Of a stretch of 26,512 nucleotides of DNA, positions 1 through 10,700 are shown in pieces. Numbering within the stretch: position 1 is the stretch's first letter; every line of letters starts with the position of its first letter. The notes beneath the pieces were generated by a model that saw only the letters and a list, made by a program, of their open reading frames with translations, did no database searches and was not told where the DNA came from. Position numbers and translations under genes: made by a program. The DNA lies in contig NW_001865056.1 of the NCBI RefSeq assembly GCF_000002865.3, positions 294,455 through 320,966 on the forward strand. The letters run 5' to 3'. The DNA is from Monosiga brevicollis MX1. Taxonomy: Eukaryota > Opisthokonta > Choanoflagellata > Craspedida > Salpingoecidae.

Positions 1-170
1 TGGTGCTGGTGCTGGTGCTGGAGGTAGAAGTGGAGGTGGAGGTGGAGGTGGAGGTGGAGAAAGAAGTAGACGTGGAAGTGTACATGGAAGTGGAAGTAGA
101 GGTGGAGGTAGAGGTGGAGGTGGAGGTAGAGCTGGAGGTGGAGGTAGAGCTGGAGGTTGAAGTGGAAGGA
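1..170. repeat. Degenerate hexanucleotide (GGAGGT-type) coding minisatellite
   Basis: A GGAGGT/GGAAGT hexamer array is interrupted by variants (AGAGCT, TACATG). Read on the minus strand in the FAS1 protein frame it encodes alternating Thr-Ser, a typical mucin-like stalk. It reaches the left edge, so its full length is unknown. Confidence 0.85.
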
Positions 171-1021
171 CTGGTGTTGACATTGGCAGGGGTCGAGGAG
201 CCAGTGGCTGGGCTGCCTGTAGTGCTCACAATGGGTGACATTGACGTGGATGTGGAGGGTACAAAGCCAGGTGGTAGGAGCACACCTTCATCGAGACGAT
301 GCAGGACACCATTGACAGCAGTAACATTGAGTCGGGCCAAGGGCTGTCCATCTACTTGAAAAATGAGAACATTTTCGAGGAGGGCTTGGTCCAAGATCAC
401 GGGGTTGTTGTCGAGAGCGACCAGGCTCTGTGGTGTTGGGGTCGATGCATTCAAAGTCAGACGCCCGGCTAGCATGTGGTGTAGGACAAAGGGTTGTAGT
501 TCGCCGGTTGAGGCTGTGTCTAGGCGACCTTGAATAGAAGGGCTGATGGCGGCCAGTGCAACATTCGAGGGCACAAACACGGTCAGCGGCAAATCGCTAA
601 ACAAAAATTCCACACCAGCCCGCGTGACCAATTGCAAGAAGCCACTAAGTTGTGTGTCCATTTGCAGTAGGTCCAAGAGCGTAAATTCCTCAAACTCAGT
701 GGTGGCCTCCTCTTGCGTTGTGGTCAAAACTTCGCTAGTTGAGGTAGACGGGGCGGGGCTGGATCCACTACCAGAGCCCTCATCAATGGTGGAGCCGAGC
801 GGAGTGGACACAGTGGATGTAGCAGAGACCGTGGTAACGGATAAATCGCCGGAACCATCAATCGGGCTGCTTGTGCTTGTCACCAGGAATCCTGATCCCG
901 AGTCATCGTCAATAGGTGGAAAGGTTTGGGCGCAAGTCAGGGGCAGCATGCTTGCAGCCAAGAGCAGAGCGACGCCCAGCAGCCCACCCCGAGCGCCGCG
1001 CGAAATTGCGCGGCGTGGCAT
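1..1021 (-). CDS. Secreted fasciclin (FAS1) domain protein with Ser/Thr stalk, 3' end outside window
   Basis: The reverse strand is open from an ATG at 1021 to the left edge (340 codons seen, no stop). The first ~31 residues form a signal peptide: Arg-rich start, hydrophobic GLLGVALLLAA, probable cut after LTCA. A Ser/Thr/Gly-rich linker follows. Residues ~115-250 are one FAS1 domain. It shows the H1 motif (LTVFVPSNVAL), the central FVLHHMLAGRL segment and the H2 motif (VNGVLHRLDEGVLLPP). After it comes a Thr-Ser repeat stalk encoded by the hexamer tract at 1-170. FAS1 domains are extracellular adhesion modules, so a cell-surface or matrix role is inferred. Two N-glycosylation sites (NAS, NVT) are visible. 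An in-frame ATG at 1086 would add 22 residues ahead of the signal peptide. A TTTTCAG just before 1021 could be a splice acceptor, so the 5' end is not certain. Further FAS1 domains or an anchor may lie beyond the edge. Confidence 0.82.
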   Translation of the reverse strand, partial: MPRRAISRGARGGLLGVALLLAASMLPLTCAQTFPPIDDDSGSGFLVTSTSSPIDGSGDLSVTTVSATSTVSTPLGSTIDEGSGSGSSPAPSTSTSEVLTTTQEEATTEFEEFTLLDLLQMDTQLSGFLQLVTRAGVEFLFSDLPLTVFVPSNVALAAISPSIQGRLDTASTGELQPFVLHHMLAGRLTLNASTPTPQSLVALDNNPVILDQALLENVLIFQVDGQPLARLNVTAVNGVLHRLDEGVLLPPGFVPSTSTSMSPIVSTTGSPATGSSTPANVNTSPSTSTSSSTSTSSSTSTSTSTSTSTSTSMYTSTSTSFSTSTSTSTSTSTSSTSTST

Positions 1022-2271
1022 GACGGTGCACTTCTGAAAAACGGGAGCCTGAGGCTTGACTTGTCTACTACGGCCAGCCAGACCCATACGTTGCTTCCTG
1101 GTTGCCTTGAGCAATGAGCAAAGAGGAAGGCGGGGTGGGGTGGCCGGTTCGAGTGTACAGACGGCAGTCAAGATCAGGCAACCAAATTGTCAGTGCGCCG
1201 CCATCCAAGTACCAAGCCTGCTAACCACACGGGGCTCGAGCCCGGCAGTGACGAAGCTCGGGGGTACGGCAAAAGAGTGCCTGCAGTATATGGCACTATC
1301 TGCTGCGATATGGCAGCGAAACTGAGCAGGTGCGAGGGTACAGCGCCTGCTTAACAAGAAGCGCGTTTCTGGGACAGTTGCTGTGTGACGGACGAGGAAG
1401 TCGAGACAATTTTGAGAAGCGCTTTAGTTTCCAAAAAGAAACGAGGGGGCGCGCGCTCTGAACTCTCGCCGCTCGGGGGGAGGGTGTAAAAGTGAGACAA
1501 GTCGTGAGGCGCCTGTGGAGATCAATGGTCCGGCATGCACAGGGCGCACGCAAGTGATGTTCAAAGCGCAGCTGGAGCAGAGCGGCTATGGTGAAAGTGG
1601 GCCAACCTCCGAAACATAAGGCTGTATGCGATATGCATGGACGTGTCTTGGGGGATCATGCGTGGAGGTGGCAGAAGCGAGAGTGCCCTTGCACAGTGCA
1701 GGCCGACATGTTGCGACTGCAACGCTTCAAGCCCACACAAGGTTGCATGGATGCAGAACAGACAATGCCCACGGACGCCGACCGTCGTACAGCCTGGTGC
1801 AGGCTGCTGAGCAACCCAGCCCGTCGCATGGGCAAGCTCCAGCTTGCTGCTTTGCCGTAGCACTGATCCTTCATCTTCAGAAAAGGGCAATAGGAGCTGG
1901 CGCAAAGTGCATGCAAGCACTCTTTGAAAATGCGCCCACCCAGCAGAATTATCAGCATGTCAGCAATATCACACACAAACTCACTCCCTTCGCACACTGC
2001 CCCTTCGCGCTGTGCTCTCTCTTTTCTCTCTCTGTTTTCTCTCTACAACACACACACACACGTGAGATTTGACCGCTGCTGCTGCTGGTGCTGCGACTTT
2101 CTGGGCACGTCTTGAGCGCCGACGCTGGTCCTGTCTCTCGACCCGAGTTGCTGGTGAAGCGTGCTTTTTGGGACTGCCAATTTCAAGGCAGGAGGGGTGA
2201 CCTAAGCTCGTGGTGATACAAACAAAGTTGACGTTGGTATCGGGTGACTGCTGCAAAAGATAGCTCCCAGA
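1022..2271. other. Divergent gap between FAS1-protein gene (-) and EFG1 (+)
   Basis: About 1.25 kb with no gene I can support. Open frames here (for example 1561-1920 on minus, 1626-2072 on plus) have no recognisable domain and no chain of splice sites. It should hold both promoters and 5' UTRs. A short CA run lies at 2048-2061. No TATA-like or other promoter element stood out. Confidence 0.5.
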
Positions 2272-4002
2272 ATGGTACCGCCACCAACGGGCCCTGCCGG
2301 CCAAGGTCGCCGCCCCAAGCCCAAGAACAAGAGCGTGCGCAGTCAGATTCGTGATGTTCAGCGCTTTCTGGCCAAAGTAAGCTGCGCTCACACCGGGTAC
2401 CTGCGTGGACACTGACGTCCCAAACCCAATCCTGCTTCTATTGCAAACATCTATCCAGCAGGTGGCTGGTGAAAGAATCGTCGGTGCGTGAGCGTGCGCA
2501 CACTCATCCGACTGTGTTCTATCCGGCGTGGCCATGTTCTAGCCGGACTTGCCTGAGACCGTGCGCGTGTCCCAAGAGCGCAAGTTGGCTGCGCTCAAGG
2601 AAGAACTCGGGGATCAGCAGCATTCCAACCGTGAGCGTGCCATGCAGAAGAAGTATCGCATGGTCAAGTTTTTCGGTACGACAACTCGTTCCGTGCCCTC
2701 ATGGCCAGGCAGGCCCAGTTGGATTGCGCCCCACTCTGCCATGACTTCTTTGCTGTTGGCCCCGCCTGCTCTCCTCGATCCATTTGCCAGAGCGCCGTAA
2801 ATTGATGCGGCGCCGCGGCCAACTGCAGGCTGCCATTGCCAAATCTGATGAAGAGCGGTCGGTGCTTGCGCGTGACTTGCCCTGACAACGGCCATGCCCT
2901 GTACCAAAGCTTCGCTGAGTCTCACCTCTACACCTGCGTGCCTGCATTGCTGCCCGTTGTTGTCTTGCTCCAGCGCGGCCACACTTCAACAGGAACTGCA
3001 AAAAGTTGAAAGCAAAATGTTATACGTGCGAGTACGTGCTCTCTCATCCTGCTCCTTGCTTAAACATCCCTTCCACATCGCCTGCTTTGCGTCTGATCCG
3101 TGCCTTGCTGCCGTGCTCCCAAACAGAGGTTTCCTAAAACGCAAAAATACATCTCCATCCTCAAACCAGACACCGAGCTCACCAAGGGGGCCTGCCAGCA
3201 ACGAGGTGCCGTACCCTTGCTCTCCACATTACACACGGGCGTTTTTTATCGCTCTGCCCTTGACCCGTATTTTCCTGACACACAAACCGTCTCCGCCTGG
3301 GCAGACAATTTCTTCAACAAAATCCTCGCCAGTGTGGAGGCTGGCGAGCTCGTATATGAGTCACAGGATGAGGATGATGAATTCAATCAAGGCAACAGCG
3401 GGCGCTCCTCTGCTCCTGCTCGCGGTGCGTTCTCGGGTTCTTTTGCACTGGCTGTTTGGTCCCATGCACAAATCAAAACCTGGCCACGAGCGTTATCGCC
3501 ACTCACGTTTGCATCAATCACGACGGTTTTCCAACGTTCTGACGGCAGGCAAGCGTTCAGCTCGGGAGAGTCAGCACATTCTTGGTGCAGCCAGTGACGA
3601 CGATTCTGACGCTGAAGCCGACAATGCTTTTGCCGACTCGTTCTTCTCTGCTGGTACCGGGCCTGCTCTTGATAGCGTGGCGCACAGTGACCCAGAATCA
3701 GCACCAGAGGCTGAGGCTGGCCCTTCGGTTGCAGACGGTATGTTTGCTGCCTTCTCATCTCTGCTTTGTTTACGCCACACACTATCGCTATGCCTCTACA
3801 CGTCGTCACTCGCCAAGTGTTCGCTCACTTGCTCATACGTGCCTTCTTCTCTGCCTCTTCGTGCGTGTGCTGTGCGGACTCCCAAAAAAAAGTAGACGGC
3901 CCACCGCCCAGCAAAGCACTCAAGACCGGGGCTCCTGGCGAGAAGAAGCGCCGGCGCAAACGCAGTCGCAAAACGGCAAGCACGACGCAGGCTACTGATT
4001 AG
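2272..4002 (+). CDS. EFG1: rRNA-processing protein EFG1
   Basis: Eight exons: 2272-2376, 2543-2675, 2791-2857, 2974-3031, 3127-3205, 3305-3424, 3549-3737, 3896-4002. Phase is kept throughout and the product is 285 aa. The N-terminal half matches the Efg1 family: KNKSVRSQIRDVQRFLAK, then LPETVRVSQERKLAALKEEL, KYRMVKFFERRK, and RFPKTQKYIS. A segment RDNFFNKILASVEAGEL follows. Efg1 is a nucleolar component of early 90S pre-ribosomes needed for 18S rRNA maturation in yeast. The tail is acidic (DDDSDAEAD) and then basic (EKKRRRKRSRK), which looks like a nuclear/nucleolar localisation signal. The intron at 3206-3304 is also an open frame. I splice it because the joined sequence resembles the family better, but a retained form would add 33 residues. 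Two donors are unusual: GTCGGT at 2858 and GTGCCG at 3206. The gene ends 217 bp from the convergent CSN3 stop. Confidence 0.85.
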
Positions 4003-4219
4003 ATCATCAACGCTTGTGCCAAGAGAAAAAAGATGATCGCCACAAGAGCGGTCGCAGCAAACGGCAAAAAGACGCCATCAATTGAACGTGTAATCGAAGG
4101 CAAACGGCCTTGATCCAGCTGTAACCATACAGTCAATCTCTATGTGCACCTGTCACGAGGTCAAAACTCAAATCAAGTCGATTCGTCCATCAAGCCGGCC
4201 ATGTCGCCGAGCCCACTTT

Positions 4220-6479
4220 TCATTTGCTCCGATTTGATTTGCTGTGTAGAGCGAGATACGAGGCCAGGACATCGTCAGCGCGCGACATTGGACGGACCTA
4301 CAGGCTCGATCGATCGATCGATCTCAAATCTTTCACTCGAGCAAAATGCTTTGAACTGGGAAAGTAACTGCGCTTGGCGTTGGCTTACCGCTTCAATGTA
4401 TGGTTTTGACAGTTGCACGGCACGATCTTTGGTGTCGAGAAGCTGCAGCAAGCCTTGCACCCGCTGCACCAGGTGCTGAATCGTCTCGGCTGCAGCTTGT
4501 TCCTCGTGTGCCGAGACAGTCACATCCGCAAAAGCCACGGTTCGGTTTGGCTGGTCGATGCGCGCGCGAATCGTGCCCTTGGCAATCATGTCAGCCAAAA
4601 TAGCCTCAGCTTGCGCCTCTGAAGCCAGGCCGGCCTTGACCTTGACGTCCTCAAAGCTGAGTTTGACGTAGACCTGCGACCACACAGCAAGGTGGGTGGA
4701 ATCAGAGCACCCGACTCGAGTGCCAAGCTGGCATCCATGGACTTGCAGCGCATCAATCCAACCCAAGAGCGAGCACAGACCTTCGTCAGCTTGTGCACGC
4801 GGTGTCGGTCGCCGGCTGCCACACACTGCTTGACGAGACCCAGGTTGCCATCACCTGTCGGCAGGGGTATTTGCACGTGAGGTTTGAAAAGGGCATGGTC
4901 GAGCTGTGCAGGCGGGCAATTGTTGGCTTGCACGCCCGATCACACGCACGTGTGAATGTTTCTGTGTGTCGCGTGACGAGTGCAGCCACGTCCGCCGGCG
5001 AGGTACTTTTGCCAAGCGCCTTGGCAAAGTCTTCATACGGTACGCAAAGACGGCTGATATTTCGAGAGACGATGCCACTCAGCGAGCTTTGTTCCTGTGA
5101 TGCACGCCCGTGCAAAGATATCAGGAGGAGAGCAGATGGGCAGCTGCTGACAGACAGACCAGGGCGCGAACGCACCGACAAACTCATGGCTTTTCGATTC
5201 AGAAGGGCACTCAGGAGAATATGCTTCTTCCAGGCCGCAACGGCAATGGCAGAGGGTGCTTCAGCAGGCAAGGTTGTCGTCTGAAAGGTGAGGCGAAAGG
5301 CGCGCTCGAACTGTTTGTGGGCAATCAAAATCATCACAGCTGCATAAAGTCCTTCAAACATGGCCTGTACAGAGAGACCCTGTGGAAGCCGTGGCATAGC
5401 AAGGGGTCAGATCCATCTGCGTGTGCCTAGCCAAAAGAAAGAAAATACGGCAACTCTGTGCATTCGTCCAGCTGGAAGTGGGGGAGCAGGGCTCCAACAT
5501 GCCTCGGGATCGACATCATGGTAGACAGCTTCGGCCAAGTCGAGGCCGAGCCAGTAGTGTTTGGATACGACGCAGGCCTGTGTTAGGTGGCAAGCGGAAC
5601 ATGGTTGGTCAAGCCGTGGTAGTAGGACAGCAGGCAGGCACTTTGACCAAGCCCCGTGCAGGTGAAAAGGATGCGATACAATGGCGCACCCGAAGAAAGG
5701 CAGAGTGCAGTCCGGTAAAGGTGGCAGGGTTCGGTGCGACATGGGGCATGACTGCCTTGACGATGACCAGAGCGCGGTCCAGCTGGGTTGCGTTTCAGTG
5801 GGGGTGAGTGAGTATAATCAAAGCAGGCAAGCAAAATAGAAAGTGTGTCAATGGGCTTTGCCTTGGGCCATGGGCGTTGGAGTTGGGCTGGCGCGGCGCC
5901 AAACGAGGGCAGGCTCGACAGTACTGGCAGAGGACAGCGCTGCGAAAGTGGTTGAATGGGGTCGCACCTGCTCAATCGAAGTAGCTGCTGCTTGGCGGAG
6001 GAACGCATCGGCGACCACGGCCACTGTGTGATGGGCGAAGAGGGTGAGCCGACACCTATCTTGTCCGTGAATGTGGGATGGTGAGCAAGGCTAAAGGTCA
6101 AACTAACCCTGAGCACGACAAATGTACAGTTGTTGGGGTTGGCCATGCGCCAAGCAAGTCTGGGCCAGCGAGCACCAGGCCTGGTCGGGTTGCTGGTTGG
6201 CTGCCAGTTGGGCATGACTGCGGAGAATATCCAAAGCCGGTGAGTGCGAGGTGACTTGTTTGTGTGCGTGTTTGTGGCAAGGGCACGAGCGGAAGCTTAC
6301 AGAACGTGCAAAAGAGCCAGGGCGTGCTGTTCTGGGGCAAACTGTCGATTGGCGTGCTCGAGTGTGACCCCGGCCAAGTCAGCCACCAGGCTGGACAAGT
6401 CCGTTTGCAACTCCCTCCAGGTCTCTGCATCGTCGCTGGCTGCCTGAGCGGCTCGGTCCAGCACTTGGATCATGGTCAT
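4220..6479 (-). CDS. CSN3: COP9 signalosome complex subunit 3 (PCI domain)
   Basis: Ten exons on the minus strand: 6301-6479, 6108-6217, 5968-6023, 5690-5782, 5455-5577, 5176-5364, 4950-5094, 4781-4854, 4389-4673, 4220-4297. All phases agree and give 443 aa (human CSN3 is 423). Hallmarks match CSN3 in order: KQFERAFRLTFQ, AAWKKHILLSALL, ALVTRHTETFTR, DGNLGLVKQCV, HKLTKVYVKLSFEDV. The winged-helix end of the PCI domain follows (AEAILADMIAKGTIRARIDQ, TVAFAD). The protein is a scaffold subunit of the complex that removes NEDD8 from cullins. The last exon ends in a short polar tail (HSKSNRSK). If the final intron (donor GTAAGC at 4388) is retained, the frame runs on to a stop at 4275-4277 with a different, Gln/Arg-rich tail. 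It lies head-to-head with PEN-2, 545 bp apart. Confidence 0.9.
4308..4323. repeat. GATC tetranucleotide repeat
   Basis: Four GATC units in tandem, inside the last CSN3 intron, just upstream of its CTGTAG acceptor on the minus strand. Confidence 0.8.
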
Positions 6480-6837
6480 GGTGCTCCGAAATCAGAAATA
6501 AAGGGTGTGTGTGTGTGCGCAGAGAAGGGTCCAAAAGCCAGTCTTCTCCTCCAGATCCACCCACACCGCTCGCTCCGATCCACGACGTCCTCGTCCCGCC
6601 ACACTGCCAAATGCAGCAGCAGTCGTCAAAGCGCGTGAGAGGGAGTGAGAGAGAGAGTGAACAGTGTGTGTGTGTGTGTGTGAGAACAGAGAGAGAGAGA
6701 GTGAGAGACCAGAGACATCAAGAGAGAGTGAGAGAACAAAGAAAACGAGGGATGTAAGACAAAATGAGAGCATAACAAAAAAACATTCCAAAAGCGCCAT
6801 TTTCTTCATTTCCAGCTCTCTCTTGTACAGGTAAGAG

Positions 6838-6916
<79 letters not shown>

Positions 6917-7024
6917 GGATGGCAACGCCATTGCACGGGGCTCGGGGCAAATGGCTTGGTCTCATCTGTGTTTGGCCTTTGCCTGATTTGTCTTTGACTA
7001 CATGTAGCCCGTCTCACCGCCAGA
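6480..7024. promoter_or_regulatory. Bidirectional promoter region CSN3 / PEN-2
   Basis: A 545 bp gap between two divergent start codons, so it must contain both promoters and 5' UTRs. It is dominated by GA/GT-rich low-complexity sequence (6640-6735) and a long perfect TG tract (6842-6913). I see no clear TATA box. The long plus and minus frames through it are products of the repeats. Confidence 0.6.
6842..6913. repeat. (TG)36 microsatellite
   Basis: A perfect 72 bp TG run with no interruption, about 110 bp upstream of the PEN-2 start codon. Alternating purine-pyrimidine tracts of this length can adopt Z-DNA and are length-polymorphic in many genomes. Confidence 0.95.
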
Positions 7025-7769
7025 ATGAAGCTGAGCAAGTTGAGCGAAGAGGTCTGTCAAGCGCTCCCTCACCGCAGCTCGGATCGAGGTCGGTCTCATG
7101 TCGTGCAGACTGACTCACACGTACGATCGTGGACTTGAACGCTTTGCCATAGGAAAAACTCAAGACCTGTCGCGTCTACTACTTTGGTGGCTTTCTCTTC
7201 TTGCCCTGGCTCTGGTTCGCCCCGCTCGCCCTTGTGCTCAAGGCGCCACCAACAAATCGCCAAGCTCGCACACTCAGGGCCATGTCCACTCTCATCATTG
7301 GGCTCAACCGATGCTTCCTCGCCTGTATCATGCCATGTTCTATTTTAGGGTGCTGTGCGTCATCTGGTTCTTCAACGAGGCGCGCACCAACCGCAAGATC
7401 CGCTCGAGTACGCTTTCCCCCCGCTCCTCAGCCCGTAGCGGATTTGTATCGGGCCTTACCTCCCGACCCTGTCTTGCGCTCATTCGCTCTGAAACCTTGG
7501 CCCGGCCTGAATGTTTGCAGTGGTTATCCAAAGTGCTTTTGGCGCCTGCGTGTGGATTGCGGCCATTACCACCTGGGCCGTCATTTATCAGGTAAAGACT
7601 GGCCGTGCTCTTCTTGCAGGCTCATCGTCTCGCCTCGCTTACCTTTCCCACAAATTAACAACATCCATCGCTGCTGACGTCTTGTCTTGCAAATCAATGT
7701 TAGAATAATCGTGGCTCCTGGGCCAATGGCGACAAATTGGCTGTAGTCGTCCCCAAGGGTTATGCATAA
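7025..7769 (+). CDS. PSENEN: Gamma-secretase subunit PEN-2
   Basis: Five exons: 7025-7051, 7153-7214, 7349-7407, 7521-7591, 7704-7769. The product is 94 aa (human PEN-2 is 101). The family pattern is followed from end to end: SKLSEE, KLKTCRVYYFGGFLFLPWLW, VIWFFNEA, a hydrophobic segment VWIAAITTWAVIYQ, then RGSWANGDKLAVVVPKGYA. In human PEN-2 the matching parts are [29 protein letters not shown], and the tail GDYLSFTIPLGTP. PEN-2 is a small membrane subunit that activates presenilin endoproteolysis within gamma-secretase. The human DYLSF motif is DKLAV here. Exon 1 is only 27 nt and uses a GTCTGT donor. The second intron uses GTTCGC. Each junction is fixed by the alignment. PEN-2 converges on the forkhead gene, 558 bp apart at the stops. 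Confidence 0.9.
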
Positions 7770-8327
7770 GTGACTCGAGCTCCATCCGCACACTGTTCTC
7801 TTTTCTCAATCTTTGTCTTTCTTGTGCCTCTTGCAAGCTTCTGGTCTAGCTCGCTATGCGACTTGCTGGTTTTGAGTAAGAGGAGAGGGGCTGGGCTCGT
7901 CAATGGCCCCTGCCTTTGTCGTGGCTACCCCTCCCTCACCTTGTCACGACCGCCCTTTGACCAAGCTGCACAACGTGTTTCCAATGTTCTCCTTTTGTTT
8001 TCTCCTGTCTTGATCCCTGCACCCCTCGTGTGTGGGCGTCTGACCCCTCGTGATGAGTTGAGATGCCCTGCGAGTACGTCAAAACTTGTTTCATTCATCT
8101 TCCATGTCTGGTTCATTGGTTTTTGCCGACCCACTTGGCCCAACTGCTGAACGCCCCCTCGTGCAAATGTAAACGCAAACAAGCCTCAAATGAAAACATT
8201 CAAAGCAAAGGAAAAAAAAAAAATCAATGAAGATTCGTGCCCCAACCTTGCCATCTTGGTAGTAATGGTGAAAGAGACACGTTTCGAGCCCACAACTCAA
8301 GGGAAGACAACTGCTGCTCGTCACGTG
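7770..8327. other. Convergent gap PEN-2 / forkhead gene
   Basis: About 560 bp that should hold both 3' UTRs. The plus strand is pyrimidine-rich at 7790-8000, and an A tract lies at 8211-8223. I found no canonical AATAAA next to either stop and no additional coding exon. Confidence 0.45.
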
Positions 8328-10700
8328 CTACAGGATTGTATTCCAGTCAAACTCTTCTGCTTCTTCCTCCTCTTCTTCACGGGGCGGTAGGCCGGTGCCT
8401 GTGGCACCTAGACCTGCGCTGACTTCAGCTGGTGCCATCAAAGTGTGCTGCGACCAGAACAAACATAAGTTGCCGCTACACATTTGCACTACCCAGACCC
8501 CAGCGCCACAGTTTCCTGCACATTTCCCAGGTTCATGAATGCCACACTATCAACACGAGCTCGCTATGAGCAGCTGCGTACCATGGGGAGGGATTTGAGA
8601 TCCACACTGGCCAACAGGTTTTGCTGATGGCCAAGCAGATCAACAAAGGATGCAGCCAAGTCCTTGAAGTGCTGCGAGGCTAGCCAATTGTTGTTTTGTG
8701 CAGACTCCTGCTCCACTGTAGCAGCCAGCTCACGCGTACGCCTGCAACCGGTTTGATGATTATCAATCCCACGGTGAACATCCAGGCAAAAGACACGCCA
8801 GCACCTGTCCAGGCAGGGAGTCAGCAGAGGACGCGGCCTCAAGGGACTCACCGCAACGACTCGGCAGACACCGACGCCTTGAGTGAATCGTTGCCGTCAA
8901 CCGTCTATTGGCCCAGAATTGTTGTCAAAAGACCAACGTGAGCGTGTGCAGACAAGAACGGGCGAGCTTGCATGGCAAGGGCGACTGGAAGCCGAACGAG
9001 AAAGGCACACCAACCGCAAGGACGGATTTGATGGTGCTAAAGGTCACCAGGCTCTTGTCCAAGGAGGCAAAGAGGTTGGGCATGGGTTCGGGAATGACGG
9101 AGGAAGGTAGCGCTGGCGCTTCGTTCATTGAGGCACGTGGGTCCCGCAGGGAGTTGTACACTCGACTAAAGGAATCGTTCAAATTCTAGCCTCATCCGGG
9201 ACAATGCCGCACAGTCAGTGTGGTGGTACTACGCGTAGGAAAATGGGGCATCAAACGACTCGAGAGGAGGCATACCTGGTAGGCGTGGAGATTATCCAGC
9301 GAAGGCATCCCAGGCTCGGCCAGGGTGAGGCCAGCTGCCTCGATGTGCCGCTGCAAGTCTTCCCCCGGCGCGTGAATCGTCACGTCCAGGAGCGCGCTTG
9401 TGGTGGATGACATCTCTGGGCGCACCACGAGCTCATCGGGGAAAGATGAACGCGTATCAATGGAGGACACTTCACTGAGCGTCGCTGAGTGTCGCTTCTC
9501 ACGCTTGCTGGGCGGATCCGACTAATCGTGTCCCGCACAAAGGCAAGGTAAGTCAACCGGGAAAGTCAATAGGGCGAGGCTTGCGTGGAGCAGCTACCTG
9601 AGATTTCTTGCGCCGTGGCTTTTCCGAGGCAGCGTCATCATCATCCGCTCGGCCTTCGTCGACGGTCCAATATGAGCCCTGATGATGATGAGGGGAGTAG
9701 CTGGGTCAGTGGACATTGGCAGCGGGTAGCATTTGGAAACGAGATAGGCCAACATGATGGCAAGCCACGCAAGCGCATGGCACCGATTGATGAGGGCATG
9801 TACCTTGCCGGGGTTGTCTGGATCGCGGGGTAGCTTGCAAAAGATTTTGTTCAACGACAGATTGTGGCGAACCGAATTCTAAACGCATCCGTCCGAGCAG
9901 GCGCGCAAAATGAACACAATCGGCAGAGACAGAGACAGAGCCAGAACGGTGGAAGTGAGATGGGGCGGTGCAATTGGGTTGGCTCAAAACCAGGCATACC
10001 TTCCAGCCGTTGCCTGCCGTCTTGAAATAGGGGTAATGTTCTTGAATCCACTCGTCTAAAGAGGCAAATCGCACAGTCAGCCGCGTCCAAGAAGGGCAAG
10101 CAGGACACATTGGTCGAATCTTGACGCGGAAGAGGGCCTTGATGTACGGTTGACAAAGCCAAAACGAAGACGCACAAATTTCAGCAAGGGTCATCTTCTT
10201 GTTCTTGCCCTTGGCACTATATCCCGAGGAGAACAGACGTCACAGATCAGGCAACCTGGTGCAGCATCTATGCTTGCGAGAATTGAAGATCACGCGCAGG
10301 AGGATCACCAAAGGGTCCAGAACGCACCTGTTGATGGCAAAAGTGATCAAGGAGGCGTACGAGTAGGGCGGCTTGCCATCGCCATCCCGGCTAGCAGGCA
10401 GCGGCAAACGAGACAACAGAGTGGTTCATGACTCGGCACGCCCACCAAATGCGAGCAAAGGAAAAAGAGAAAAGGCGACAACTGGGCGTCATCGAAAGAT
10501 GTGCTGCCTACCCCTTGCCCACATTGACGCGGGGAAGCCAGTCCATCGAGGTCAGCGACTCCCCGAGGTCGATGCTGCGCGTTTTGGCCTGTGAATAGTT
10601 GCTGAACCATGAGCGCACGCACTGTCCTGGTGTTCGCACCAAGCCAAAGGCAGCGAAGGAAGAAGCAAAGGGAGTCGTGTACCGTAGCGTCAGCAGCCAT
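8328..10700 (-). CDS. Forkhead transcription factor, FOXJ2/FOXJ3-like
   Basis: Twelve exons: 10683-10700, 10512-10588, 10328-10390, 10176-10216, 10000-10055, 9804-9878, 9598-9678, 9276-9521, 9015-9185, 8852-8877, 8582-8741, 8328-8447. All are in phase and give 377 aa. Residues ~37-120 are a complete forkhead domain: GKPPYSYASLITFAIN, KKMTLAEIYEWI, GWKNSVRHNLSLNKIFCKLP, PGKGSYWTVDEG. Recognition-helix residues are intact, so DNA binding is expected. A basic stretch (EKPRRKKSQ) follows and may be a nuclear localisation signal. Ahead of the domain is ESLTSMDWLP, as near the human FOXJ2 N-terminus (SLTSIDWLP). The C-terminus ends in a Glu run then EFDWNTIL, like the acidic DDFDW end of FOXJ2. A middle segment (NLNDSFSRVYNSL) resembles the FOXJ2 INFQDLSWSFRNLYKS region. 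Nuclear location is inferred. The first exon encodes only six residues (MAADAT). Confidence 0.9.

Noticed and set aside
546..1037. A 163-codon plus frame
   Set aside because: It is the antisense shadow of the FAS1 gene. The minus strand shows a signal peptide and both FAS1 motifs.
3206..3304. Treating this stretch as EFG1 coding sequence
   Set aside because: It is open and in frame, but removing it joins residues to give a better family match, and it ends in a pyrimidine-rich CAG acceptor. Kept as an alternative form only.
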